Shown one piece after another: positions 25,506 through 33,975 of a stretch of DNA of 64,000 nt (position 1 is the stretch's first letter; every line of letters starts with the position of its first letter). Below the pieces are notes generated by a model. That model worked only from the letters and a program-made list of their open reading frames with translations, had not been told where the DNA came from and searched no databases. This stretch comes from Mesorhizobium neociceri. GTDB lineage: Bacteria > Pseudomonadota > Alphaproteobacteria > Rhizobiales > Rhizobiaceae. The stretch spans positions 1 through 64,000 of the forward strand of contig NZ_JACDTY010000001.1 in assembly GCF_013520985.1 (NCBI RefSeq). The letters are read 5' to 3'. The translations under genes and the position numbers were made by a program.

Positions 25506-27152
25506 ATGGCTGGAATACAAGTCACCAGATCCGCCTATCACTATCCGCTGCTGATCAAACAGCTGTGGCATACGCCGCTCCTGCAGGCGCCCGATCAGGA
25601 GATCGTCTATCGGGACAGGACGCGGTTCACCTACCGCCAGTTGCGCGAACGCATCGGGCGGCTCGCGTACAGCCTCGACAGGCTTGGTGTGCGCGCCGGC
25701 GATACGATCGGCGTGCTCGACTGGGACAGCAACCGCTTCCTGGAGGCGTATTTCGCGGTTCCCATGATGGGCGCTGTCCTGCAGACGGTGAATGTGCGCC
25801 TGTCGCCGGAGCAGATCGCCTATACGATCGATCACGCAGGCGCGTCGGTGCTACTCGTCAATGACGACTTCGTGCCGGTTCTTGAAGGCATCAAGCCGCT
25901 ACTGCCCAAGGTGAAGACGCTGGTCCTGATGTCGGATCGGGCGGCGCCTCAAACAGGCAACCTTTCCTTCGCCGGCGAATATGAGGAGTTGCTGCGCGGC
26001 GCTTCGCCCGACTATGCTTTCCCGGACTTCGACGAGAACAGGATTGCCACCACCTTTTATACGACGGGCACAACGGGTGCGCCGAAAGGTGTCTACTTCA
26101 GCCATCGCCAGTTGGTTCTGCATTCGCTCGCCGAAATGGCCTTTCTGGGCAGCGCCGCGAAACAAGGCCGGTTCTGTCGCGACGACGTCTATATGCCGAT
26201 CACCCCGATGTTCCATGTGCACGCCTGGGGGTTTCCGTGGACGGCGACGCTTTCCGGCGTCAAGCAAGTGTATCCGGGACGCTACGATCCCGCCGTGCTC
26301 CTCAGGCTGATCAAGACCGAAGGCGTTACCTTCACGCACGGCGTGCCGACGATCCTGCAAATGCTGCTCGGCGCGGCCACGGCGGCAAACACGGATCTCG
26401 CAGGCTTGAAGATGGTGATCGGCGGATCCGAACTGCCGAAAGGGCTTGCCAGGCAGGCGCTGGCGCTCGGCGTCGACGTCTATGCCGGCTACGGCATGTC
26501 GGAGAGCGCACCGCTGCTTTGCCTGGCGCAGGTGAAATCCGCGGATCTGGCAGGCGGCTCCGATGAGGAGATCGATATCCGCACCAAGGCCGGCATAGCA
26601 GCGCCGCTGGTCGACATCCGTTTGCTCGACAGGGACCGCAGCGAGCTGCCGCATGATGGGAAAACGCCTGGCGAAATCGTCGTGCGCGCGCCGTGGCTCA
26701 CGCAGGGCTATGTCGACAATGCCGAAGCGTCAGAGCAGTTGTGGGCTGGCGGCTATATGCACACCGGCGACATCGGTATCATCGAGCCTGACGGATACGT
26801 CCGCATCGTCGACCGGATCAAGGACGTCATAAAGACCGGTGGCGAATGGGTGTCGTCGCTGCAGCTCGAGGATCTCATCTCGCAATGCGAGGGTGTGTCG
26901 GAAGCCGCTGTCATCGGCGTCAAGGACGACAAATGGGGCGAGCGACCGCTGGCGCTCGTCATCCGGGATGCTCACACAGGCGGCGATGTCAGCGACGCGC
27001 AGATCAAGGCGCATTTGAAAGCCTTCGCCGATGCCGGCGTGATCTCGAAATTCGGTATCCCGGACAAGATCCTGTTTGTCGATGCACTGCCCAAGACAAG
27101 CGTGGGCAAGTTCGACAAGAAGAAGCTCAGGGAGACATACGGCGAACACTAG
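25506..27152 (+). CDS. AMP-forming acyl-CoA ligase
   Basis: This 548-residue adenylate-forming enzyme has the P-loop YTTGTTGAPKGV near residue 185, MFHVHAWGFPW, the A5 motif YAGYGMSESAPL, the A7 motif YMHTGDIG, the hinge RIKDVIKTGGEWVS and the catalytic lysine in KTSVGKFDKKKLR near the end. It resembles medium/long-chain and DmdB-like acyl-CoA synthetases. As last gene of the run, 99 bp after the dehydrogenase, it probably activates the pathway's carboxylic acid. Confidence 0.92.
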   Translation: MAGIQVTRSAYHYPLLIKQLWHTPLLQAPDQEIVYRDRTRFTYRQLRERIGRLAYSLDRLGVRAGDTIGVLDWDSNRFLEAYFAVPMMGAVLQTVNVRLSPEQIAYTIDHAGASVLLVNDDFVPVLEGIKPLLPKVKTLVLMSDRAAPQTGNLSFAGEYEELLRGASPDYAFPDFDENRIATTFYTTGTTGAPKGVYFSHRQLVLHSLAEMAFLGSAAKQGRFCRDDVYMPITPMFHVHAWGFPWTATLSGVKQVYPGRYDPAVLLRLIKTEGVTFTHGVPTILQMLLGAATAANTDLAGLKMVIGGSELPKGLARQALALGVDVYAGYGMSESAPLLCLAQVKSADLAGGSDEEIDIRTKAGIAAPLVDIRLLDRDRSELPHDGKTPGEIVVRAPWLTQGYVDNAEASEQLWAGGYMHTGDIGIIEPDGYVRIVDRIKDVIKTGGEWVSSLQLEDLISQCEGVSEAAVIGVKDDKWGERPLALVIRDAHTGGDVSDAQIKAHLKAFADAGVISKFGIPDKILFVDALPKTSVGKFDKKKLRETYGEH

Positions 27153-27672
27153 CCCATTCTATTCGATGCAAAGGGTGCCGAAGCTTATCGCATAGCGGCG
27201 GCGCACTGTCGCAACCCGGTTGCTTCAGAGGCGTTGGCGGCCACGCGGGTCGCCCTTTCGATGGAGTGCGCAGAAACAACCAAATCGCAGCACGCCGATG
27301 CAAGCGACAGGCATCTTGCGTGGCTAAGCTTCTGCTAATGCTGTCGATCAATTGTGACACAGGGGTATATTTCCGCAGCTCCCTCCGGGCACGGGCTGCA
27401 AGTCAGCTGTGGATGAAGTCCGCCGCACTGCGGACAAGCGCGTGGGACATGTAGGATAGGCTGGGGCTAGCAATGCTAGCTTTGCAGAGCGCCAGTCTTG
27501 GGAGAAGCGAGTCTCCTGGAACGCGTCGCCAATCCACCCGAATATGGCCGAAAAGAACTTGGTCCGTCTTTGGCGCTGGCGGTAAGGTCATCGCGCCACC
27601 TTTGCCGGTTCGTCCACGATCCTCCGCGACATGGCGTCTCCGGCAAAGGCAGGCCCAATCTGGAGGCCGGCC
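27153..27672. other. Intergenic stretch before the giant kinase
   Basis: In 520 bp no credible gene is seen. The one structure is GCTAGC-AAT-GCTAGC at 27466-27480, a short inverted repeat about 190 bp before the kinase start, possibly an operator. GGAGG at 27660-27665 is the ribosome site that decided the kinase start at 27673. Confidence 0.4.
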
Positions 27673-30600
27673 ATGGAGCGACCTGTGTCAAAGGACGGAG
27701 CCGAAGCGGCTCCGTTCAGCAGCGAGCAAGAGCTTCGCCTGTTGGTGGAAACGCTTCCGACGCTGGTGTGGCAAGCCGAGCCCGGGGGCAATATCGAGTA
27801 CGTCAACAAGCGTGTTCTCGACTATTTTGGCGCGCCGCTGGACGAAATCACCGGCTGGGGATGGGTGGATAGAGTTCATCCCGATGACGTCGCTTTCAAG
27901 GTGAAGAACTGGCTCGCAAATCTCGAAACCAAGAGTCCTTCCGATGTGGTCTGCAGATTTCGCGGAGCGGATGGCCGGTACCGCTGGTTCAATGTTCGTG
28001 GAGCACCACTGAAGGACAGCGATGGCCGCGTTCTCCGCTGGTACGGCGTCCTGATCGACGTTGACGATCAAAAGAACGCGGAGGAGGCGGTTCGGGAGAG
28101 CGAATACAAGCTCCGTCAGATCTTTGAGACAGTGCCAGGACTCATCTGGTTGGCCGACCCCAACGGCAACATGTCCTATGTCAACCAGCGCATCTTGGAC
28201 TATATCAGCGCGCCATTTGAAGAAACTATTGGCAGCGGTTGGGAGGCATTCATACACCCCGACGACCGTCCGGAAACGGCAAAGGTTTTCCAGCAGGCAA
28301 TCCAGACCGTAACTTCTTACGAGATTGTGCACCGTCTGCGTCGGTCGGATGGCGCATATCGCTGGCACCATACCCGTGCCGAACCTATGCGAGATCGACA
28401 GGGAAACGTCATCCAGTGGTACGGCCTTTCTGTCGACATCGACGAAGCCAAACGAGCCGAAGACCGTCTGCGCCGCAGCGAAGCCCTTCTGGCCGAGGCG
28501 CAGAGGCTGGGCCACAGCGGTGCGTCGGCCGCCAATGAATCGACGGTTCTTTATTTCTCGGAAGAGGCCTACCGAATCTGGGGGTTTGACCCGGCACTGG
28601 GTATTCCAAGCCCCGAAGCCATGTTCCAACGGGTCCACCCCAACGACCGGGACCAGGTGCGCGCAAAGTCTGAGCGCGTGTTCAGTGACAAAAGAGGCTA
28701 CTCGCACGAGTACAGAATCGTGCTGCCCGACGGAACGGTCAAACACATCGAATCGATCAGGGAACCTGTGTTTTCGCCAAGCGGAGAGGTCGTCGAAATT
28801 GTCTCTACGCAGATCGACGTAACGGAGCGCAAGAGAGCGGAAGATCGACTACGCCGCAGCGAAGCCTATCTGGCGGAAGCACAGAGCCTCAGTCACAGCG
28901 GTGTCGCGGCCTACAATGAGACGAAGATTCTCTATGGGTCGGAAGAGATATACCGCATCTGGGGGGTTGATCCGGCGCAAGGTATTCCGAGCCTCGAGGC
29001 CGTGATCCAACAGGTCCACCCGGACGACCGCGACCGGATGCGCGCACAGGTTCAGCGCGCGGTGGACGAGAAAAGAGACTACTCAATTGCCTACAGAATC
29101 ATACTGCCCGATGGAACAACCAAACACCTCGAAGCAATCGGCCGACCTGCGTTTTCCGCAAACGGGGAACTTGTCGAGATTGTCACCACACAGATCGACG
29201 TAACGGAGCGCAAGAAGGCCGAAGACCGGCTGCGCCGCAGCGAAGCCCATCTGGCCGAAGCACAGAGGCTCAGTCACATCGGTGCGACGGCGGCCAACAA
29301 ATCGAAGGTCCTCTATTTTTCGGAGGAGGCTTACCGCATTTGGGGGCTTGATCCGACGCTGGGTATTCCGACCTTTGAATCGATGGCTGAACGGCTTCAC
29401 CCGGACGACCGGGACCGGGTGCTTGCACGGGTTCAGCTCGCATTCACCGAGAAAAGAGGCTACTCGCACAAATACCGAATCCTGCTGCCCGATGGAACGG
29501 TCAAACACATCGAATCAATCGGGGAACCTGTGTTGTCCGCAAGCGGGGACCTTTTCGAGGTCGTCGCCACACAGATCGATGTTACAGAGCGCAAGCGAGC
29601 TGAAGAGGCCCTGCGTGAGAGCGAACACAGGCTCCGTCAGATATTCGAAACGGTCCCGGGCCTGCTCTGGTCGACGGATCCAGCCGGCGAACCGACCCAG
29701 CTCAATCAGCGCTTCTTGGACTATACAGGCCTGCGATTTGAGGACTTCAAGCATGGTGGTTGGGAGGCCTTCCTGCACCCCGATGACCTTTCAGAAGCCG
29801 CCAAGGCTTTCTATCATGCAATTCAGACCGGAACTTCGTTTCAGGCCGTCAGCCGTCTCCGTCGAGCGGACGGCGAATTCCGTTGGCACCATACGCGTGG
29901 CGAGCCTCTGCGCAACCGGCAAGGACACATCGTCCAGTGGTATGGCTTGTCAGTCGACATCGATGAAGCCAAGAAGGCCGAAGACCGGCTACGCCGCAGC
30001 GAGGCCTATCTGGCGGAAGCACAGAGGCTGAGTCACAGCGGTGTGTCGGCTTACAACGAGACCGCGATTCTCTATGGGTCGGAGGAGACTTACCGTATCT
30101 GGGGGTTCGATCCGGCTAAAGGTGTTCCGACTCGCGAAGCCGTATTCAAACGGGTCCATCCGCTTGACGTCGAACGGCTGAACGCGGTGGTTCAGCGCGC
30201 GGTGAGCGAGAAAAGAGGCTACGAGATCGGGTATAGAATCGTACTGCCCGACGGTAGGATCAAGCACCTCGAAACAATCGGCCACCCTATGTTCTCCGCA
30301 AGCGGGGAGCTTGTCGAGATTGTCACGACACAGCTCGACGTGACGGAGCGAAAGCGTGCCGAGGAAGGAATGCGGGAGAGCCAAGAAAAATTCCGCGACT
30401 ACGCCGAGAGCGCCTCCGACTGGTTCTGGGAAATCGGGCCGGACTACAAGTTCACATTGCTGACCGAGAATGCGTTTGGTTCAGACTCGACTGATCGAAT
30501 CGGCACGGCGTGCTGGGATGGTGCTCTCGATCTGGAAACGGACCCGGAGAAATGGCGGCTTCTCCAGGAGACCCTCGATTCCCGCAAACCGTTCCGTGAC

Positions 30601-31884
30601 TTTGTATATCACTCCGCTCGCCGTATCGGCTCCCCCATCCATGTGAAGGCCACCGGCAAGCCGGTGTTTGACGCCGACGGAGAATTCCTCGGCTATCGTG
30701 GCACGGGTACGGACGTGACAGCGATCATGAGCGCGCAGGAGGCGCTGCGTGAAAGCGAACGACGGGCACGTTCAGCACTCGACGGGATAGCCGGTCTCAT
30801 CACGGTCAATGACTCCGACGGTAAGCTCGAGACCGTCAATCGCCAGGTCCTGGAGTATTTTGGTCGACCGCTGGAATGGTTGAAGAACTGGGGCACAAAC
30901 GATGTGATACATCCTGAAGACCTTCCTCGTATTCTTGAAATTTATAAGAGAGCGACGGCCTCGGGGACTCCCTTCAATTACGAACTACGTCTGCGGCGCT
31001 TCAACGGTGAATATCGATGGTTTGATAACCGCGGCGTCCCAATTCGCGATGACTCCGGGCGCGTCGTGCGTTGGTACGTTCTGCTGACGGACATTGAGGA
31101 TCGCAAAAGAACGCTGCAACGATTGGAGCAGTTGCAATCGGATTTCGCTCACATGAACCGCGTGAGCTTGATGGGAGAACTCGCGGCCTCGCTGTCCCAT
31201 GAAATTACGCAACCCATCGCCGCCGCACGCAACAACGCCCGCGCGGCGATGCATTTTCTGGATCGAAAATCGCCGGATCTGGCCGAAATCGGAGAAGCGC
31301 TCGCCTCTATCGTCGACGATGCAGACCGAGCCGGCGATATTATCGACCGCATCCGTGACCACATCAAAAAGGCGCCGCCGCGAAAGTCTCGTTTCGATCT
31401 GAATGAAGCGATCGAGGAAGTAATCGGGTTGGCGCAGGGTGCGATCACCACGAATGGAGTCTCGGCACGTACCCAACTGACGGAGGTGTTGGCTTATGTC
31501 GAGGGGGATCGTGTTCAACTGCAACAGGTCGTGCTGAACCTGATCCTGAACGCGGTTGAAGCCATGAGCACGGTCGAGCCGGGACGGCGGGAGATATTGA
31601 TCAGCACTGAGCAAATCCAGACCGGTGGCGTTCTGGTTTCCGTGCGCGATTCAGGGCCTGGCATTGATCCTGACCATCTCGATCACGTTTTCCAGGCTTT
31701 CTACACCACGAAACCGAATGGGGTAGGGATGGGACTGTCTATTTCCAGGTCGATCATCGATGCCCATGGGGGCCGGCTGTGGGCTGACGTGAATGCATCA
31801 CGGGGGGCCGCCTTTCGGTTCTCGTTGCCTGGCTCAGGCGGAGAAGTCACTAACTCTCGTCGCTCGGCCGGACGGACTGGATAG
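27673..31884 (+). CDS. Soluble sensor histidine kinase with nine tandem PAS domains
   Basis: This 1403-residue kinase has nine PAS domains at about 20, 140, 270, 395, 520, 650, 775, 900 and 1030. Each has the WYG/PAC ending (for example VDIDEAKRAEDRLRRSE, QIDVTERKRAEDRLRRSE). No transmembrane helix is seen, so it senses cytoplasmic signals. The kinase core is of the FixL/NodV type: MGELAASLSHEITQPIAAAR with His at about 1176, then NLILNAVEAM, DSGPGID and GVGMGLSISRSI. PAS units 3, 4, 5 and 7 are near copies with a 381-bp period, and the pair 2-3 resembles 6-7. The 3' end overlaps the convergent receiver gene by 35 bp. Confidence 0.93.
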   Translation: MERPVSKDGAEAAPFSSEQELRLLVETLPTLVWQAEPGGNIEYVNKRVLDYFGAPLDEITGWGWVDRVHPDDVAFKVKNWLANLETKSPSDVVCRFRGADGRYRWFNVRGAPLKDSDGRVLRWYGVLIDVDDQKNAEEAVRESEYKLRQIFETVPGLIWLADPNGNMSYVNQRILDYISAPFEETIGSGWEAFIHPDDRPETAKVFQQAIQTVTSYEIVHRLRRSDGAYRWHHTRAEPMRDRQGNVIQWYGLSVDIDEAKRAEDRLRRSEALLAEAQRLGHSGASAANESTVLYFSEEAYRIWGFDPALGIPSPEAMFQRVHPNDRDQVRAKSERVFSDKRGYSHEYRIVLPDGTVKHIESIREPVFSPSGEVVEIVSTQIDVTERKRAEDRLRRSEAYLAEAQSLSHSGVAAYNETKILYGSEEIYRIWGVDPAQGIPSLEAVIQQVHPDDRDRMRAQVQRAVDEKRDYSIAYRIILPDGTTKHLEAIGRPAFSANGELVEIVTTQIDVTERKKAEDRLRRSEAHLAEAQRLSHIGATAANKSKVLYFSEEAYRIWGLDPTLGIPTFESMAERLHPDDRDRVLARVQLAFTEKRGYSHKYRILLPDGTVKHIESIGEPVLSASGDLFEVVATQIDVTERKRAEEALRESEHRLRQIFETVPGLLWSTDPAGEPTQLNQRFLDYTGLRFEDFKHGGWEAFLHPDDLSEAAKAFYHAIQTGTSFQAVSRLRRADGEFRWHHTRGEPLRNRQGHIVQWYGLSVDIDEAKKAEDRLRRSEAYLAEAQRLSHSGVSAYNETAILYGSEETYRIWGFDPAKGVPTREAVFKRVHPLDVERLNAVVQRAVSEKRGYEIGYRIVLPDGRIKHLETIGHPMFSASGELVEIVTTQLDVTERKRAEEGMRESQEKFRDYAESASDWFWEIGPDYKFTLLTENAFGSDSTDRIGTACWDGALDLETDPEKWRLLQETLDSRKPFRDFVYHSARRIGSPIHVKATGKPVFDADGEFLGYRGTGTDVTAIMSAQEALRESERRARSALDGIAGLITVNDSDGKLETVNRQVLEYFGRPLEWLKNWGTNDVIHPEDLPRILEIYKRATASGTPFNYELRLRRFNGEYRWFDNRGVPIRDDSGRVVRWYVLLTDIEDRKRTLQRLEQLQSDFAHMNRVSLMGELAASLSHEITQPIAAARNNARAAMHFLDRKSPDLAEIGEALASIVDDADRAGDIIDRIRDHIKKAPPRKSRFDLNEAIEEVIGLAQGAITTNGVSARTQLTEVLAYVEGDRVQLQQVVLNLILNAVEAMSTVEPGRREILISTEQIQTGGVLVSVRDSGPGIDPDHLDHVFQAFYTTKPNGVGMGLSISRSIIDAHGGRLWADVNASRGAAFRFSLPGSGGEVTNSRRSAGRTG

Positions 31885-32239
31885 CTTGACGGAGATACCG
31901 TATCAGATACCGTTCATCAAACGGTTTACGAAGGTAACAAACGACCCCATCGTTGATCGCACGAGCCTGATCAAGGTCGTCGGGGTAGGCGGTAATGAGG
32001 ATTGTCGGAATAGCGTAACCCGCCTCGACGAGGTGCTCATGGAGTGCGAGCCCGGTCATCCCAGGCATATTGACGTCAGCGATAAGGCAGGCGGTTTCGC
32101 CGAGACGAGGCGACGCGAGGAAATCAGCCGCCGAAGAGAAGGCCGCCACGTCGTAGCCAAGCGATCGCATGAGCCTTTTCATGGATTCGCGAAAGAACTG
32201 ATCATCCTCGACGACTGAGACCAACGACACCACCGGCAT
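31850..32239 (-). CDS. Receiver-only response regulator (FixJ-type receiver)
   Basis: This 129-residue protein is a single receiver domain: acidic pair VVEDDQ, phospho-acceptor Asp in LIADVNMPGMTG, Thr in ILITAYPD and Lys in YLRKPFDERYL. There is no DNA-binding domain. It is convergent with the nine-PAS kinase and overlaps its end by 35 bp; it is divergent from the FixJ-type regulator at 32540. A phosphate sink or relay partner of that kinase is plausible (inference). Confidence 0.9.
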   Translation of the reverse strand: MPVVSLVSVVEDDQFFRESMKRLMRSLGYDVAAFSSAADFLASPRLGETACLIADVNMPGMTGLALHEHLVEAGYAIPTILITAYPDDLDQARAINDGVVCYLRKPFDERYLIRYLRQAIQSVRPSDES

Positions 32240-32356
32240 AGGTGTGCTCCGGAATGCGCACGAAGCGCGATGCGGGCGCCCCCCACAACGTTCCGCGTCT
32301 CCATGCGATTGGGGCAGCGTGCGCCCAAGAGTGAGGCGGGAGCAATACCGGTCTCT

Positions 32357-32375
32357 GTAAACTTTGGCTTATGCC
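32357..32375. promoter_or_regulatory. Motif TAAACTTTGGCTTA, copy 1
   Basis: GTAAACTTTGGCTTATGCC contains TAAAC and GCTTA in near-inverted orientation with a TTTG spacer. The same pattern recurs at 32433-32450, and as reverse complement at 33238-33251, always in front of regulator genes of this block. It may be the binding site of one of the FixJ-type regulators. Confidence 0.45.
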
Positions 32376-32432
32376 AGCGCGCCATTTCCGCAGTTGGGTG
32401 TCAGAATGCTCCAAAGTGGACAGCAGAGCGCA

Positions 32433-32450
32433 TAAACTTTCGTTTACGCC
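32433..32450. promoter_or_regulatory. Motif TAAACTTTCGTTTA, copy 2
   Basis: TAAACTTTCGTTTACGCC is a perfect TAAAC-N4-GTTTA inverted repeat about 90 bp before the FixJ-type regulator gene. It is the best copy of the motif shared with 32357-32375 and 33238-33251. Confidence 0.5.
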
Positions 32451-32539
32451 TGCGGCCATCCCCCGATGGAGAATGAGACTGTTCACGTCCGCGGGTCGGG
32501 ACTAAGCTCGCGACAAAGGAGCTCGCGCGAGCAGCACCA

Positions 32540-33178
32540 ATGTCGGACGCGAACGCTACCATCCTGGTCATAGACGACGACGCAGCCCTGCGAGCCTCGA
32601 TCGGGCGTCTGTTGCGATCGCTCGACCTCGAGGCTCGGCTGTTTGCGTCGATCTCGGAGTTTCTTGAGTCAGACCCACCGAATGGTCCCACTTGCCTGGT
32701 GCTCGACGTCAGATTGCCGGGACGAAGCGGCCTTGATCTTCAACGCCAGCTCGCCGCGGTGAACAGGGAGATCCCGATCATCTTCATCACAGGCCATGGC
32801 GACATCGCCATGTCGGTGCAGGCGATGAAGGGCGGCGCCATTGAGTTCCTGACCAAGCCTTTCCGCGACCAGGAGCTCCTCGACGCCATCCAGCTCGGCC
32901 TCGCGCGTGATCGAGCCCGGCGGGAGAATGAAGAGGGTCTGGTCGTCCTCAGGGAGCGGTTCGCGTCGCTGAGTCCCAGGGAGCGCGAGATCATGATCGA
33001 GGTCGCGCGCGGTCGCCTCAGCAAACAGATTGCCGGCGATATCGGCATCGCCGAAGCCACTGTGAAGGTGCACCGCAGCCGTTTGATGCGAAAGATGAAG
33101 GCCAATTCGCTTCTCGCGCTCAGCCGAATGGCGGAAAAGCTGCAACTGGTGCCTGATGAGGAACCGCAATACTCCTGA
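32540..33178 (+). CDS. FixJ/NarL-type response regulator
   Basis: This 212-residue regulator has an N-terminal receiver (VIDDDAALRAS, phospho-Asp in LVLDVRLPGRSG, Thr in FITGHGDIAMSV, Lys in FLTKPFRDQEL) and a C-terminal LuxR-type helix-turn-helix (LSPREREIMIEVARGRLSKQ, GIAEATVKVHRSRLMRKM). It belongs to the FixJ group that pairs with soluble PAS kinases such as the one at 27673. Downstream on the same strand is an AraC-type gene, with one copy of the shared motif in between. Confidence 0.92.
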   Translation: MSDANATILVIDDDAALRASIGRLLRSLDLEARLFASISEFLESDPPNGPTCLVLDVRLPGRSGLDLQRQLAAVNREIPIIFITGHGDIAMSVQAMKGGAIEFLTKPFRDQELLDAIQLGLARDRARRENEEGLVVLRERFASLSPREREIMIEVARGRLSKQIAGDIGIAEATVKVHRSRLMRKMKANSLLALSRMAEKLQLVPDEEPQYS

Positions 33179-33237
33179 AGCGCAGTCGCATCGCCGGGGT
33201 GGTTCCAACGATATTCGGTCTGCGGTTATTCCCGGTG

Positions 33238-33251
33238 TAAGCCAAAGTTCA
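33238..33251. promoter_or_regulatory. Motif TRAACTTTSGYTTA, copy 3 (reverse orientation)
   Basis: TAAGCCAAAGTTCA is the reverse complement of TGAACTTTGGCTTA. It lies about 165 bp before the first AraC-type gene. A weaker relative, CTTTGGTTTGACGCC, is at 37289-37303 before the second AraC-type gene. Confidence 0.4.
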
Positions 33252-33415
33252 GTCCAGTGAAACCATGACCTTATTCCGCGCCACCCGCGTGCAATAGATC
33301 GCGCCGCTCCAAACCATCAAACTGCCTGTCACCACGGCCGAGTTCGTGTTCGTTCTCTTGAGAGCCTGCATGAAAGTTCGGCCCTGCTGCTACGGAGTGT
33401 TGTCGAGGGTTCGAT

Positions 33416-33970
33416 ATGGAACGGCCATACAGCGATGCCGCGGATGTTTCATCTCCAATGGATCTCGAGTTTGGCTCCCTGGCAAACAGCCTCGTGTTGT
33501 TGCTTGAAGCAGCCCAAAGCGAGATCGAGCATGACCAGGACGCGGCAAAGACATCGCTGGCAGCCGCGTCATCCATTCTCCAGCTGGAAATCGAGCGTCG
33601 TTCAGGCGTCAACAATTCCAGAACGGGTGGATTGGCGGGTTGGCAGATCGCCCGGGTCCGTTCCTTCATCGACCGGAACCTGCATCGAACGATCCACGCA
33701 AGCGACCTCAGCGAAGTTGCGCGGCGGAGCACGGCGCACTTCTCGCGCTCGTTCAAGCAAGCATTCGGCGAGCCGCCGCATGCTTTCATCGTGAGGCGGC
33801 GGCTCGAGGAAGCCTGTCACCTGATGCTGACGAGCGCAGCTTCGCTGAGCGAAATCGCGCTGACCGTCGGCTTTTCAGACCAGGCACATTTGTCCAAGCT
33901 TTTCAGGCATGCCTTTGGCCAAAGCCCGGCCAACTGGCGGCGCGAGCGCGAGATCCTGTGGCGCCGCTGA
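33416..33970 (+). CDS. AraC-type transcriptional regulator, copy A
   Basis: This 184-residue protein has an N-terminal helical region of about 75 residues without a sugar-binding cupin, then an AraC DNA-binding domain with two helix-turn-helices (HASDLSEVARRSTAHFSRSFKQAF and SLSEIALTVGFSDQAHLSKLFRHAF; key parts HFSRSFK and GFSDQAHLSKLF). From codon 16 on it is almost identical to the gene at 37432, with about 20 mismatches in 513 bp and no indels. Its stop is 5 bp before the membrane kinase start, so the two are probably co-translated. Confidence 0.9.
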   Translation: MERPYSDAADVSSPMDLEFGSLANSLVLLLEAAQSEIEHDQDAAKTSLAAASSILQLEIERRSGVNNSRTGGLAGWQIARVRSFIDRNLHRTIHASDLSEVARRSTAHFSRSFKQAFGEPPHAFIVRRRLEEACHLMLTSAASLSEIALTVGFSDQAHLSKLFRHAFGQSPANWRREREILWRR

Positions 33971-33973
33971 CTC
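33461..33973. repeat. 513-bp direct repeat, copy A
   Basis: This stretch is repeated without indels at 37510-38022, with about 20 mismatches by eye (about 96% identity). The repeat covers most of the AraC-type gene but not its first 15 codons nor any flanking gene. It is the mark of a recent duplication or gene conversion. Confidence 0.9.
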
Positions 33974-33975
33974 CT

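Larger units (their letters stand above)
32240..32539. other. Divergent regulatory region between two response regulators
   Basis: This 300-bp region serves two divergent response-regulator genes. It contains two copies of the motif TRAACTTTSGYTTA (32358-32371 and 32433-32446), listed separately. No small gene is seen. Confidence 0.5.

Noticed and set aside
24393..25835. 480-codon open frame on the minus strand
   Set aside because: It covers the dehydrogenase and the start of the ligase on the other strand, both of which have full catalytic motifs. It is a shadow.
28090..30370. Suspicion that the repeated PAS units are an assembly artefact
   Set aside because: The units differ in many positions and keep one open frame, so they are not mis-assembled exact copies. 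Variation in unit number among strains remains possible.
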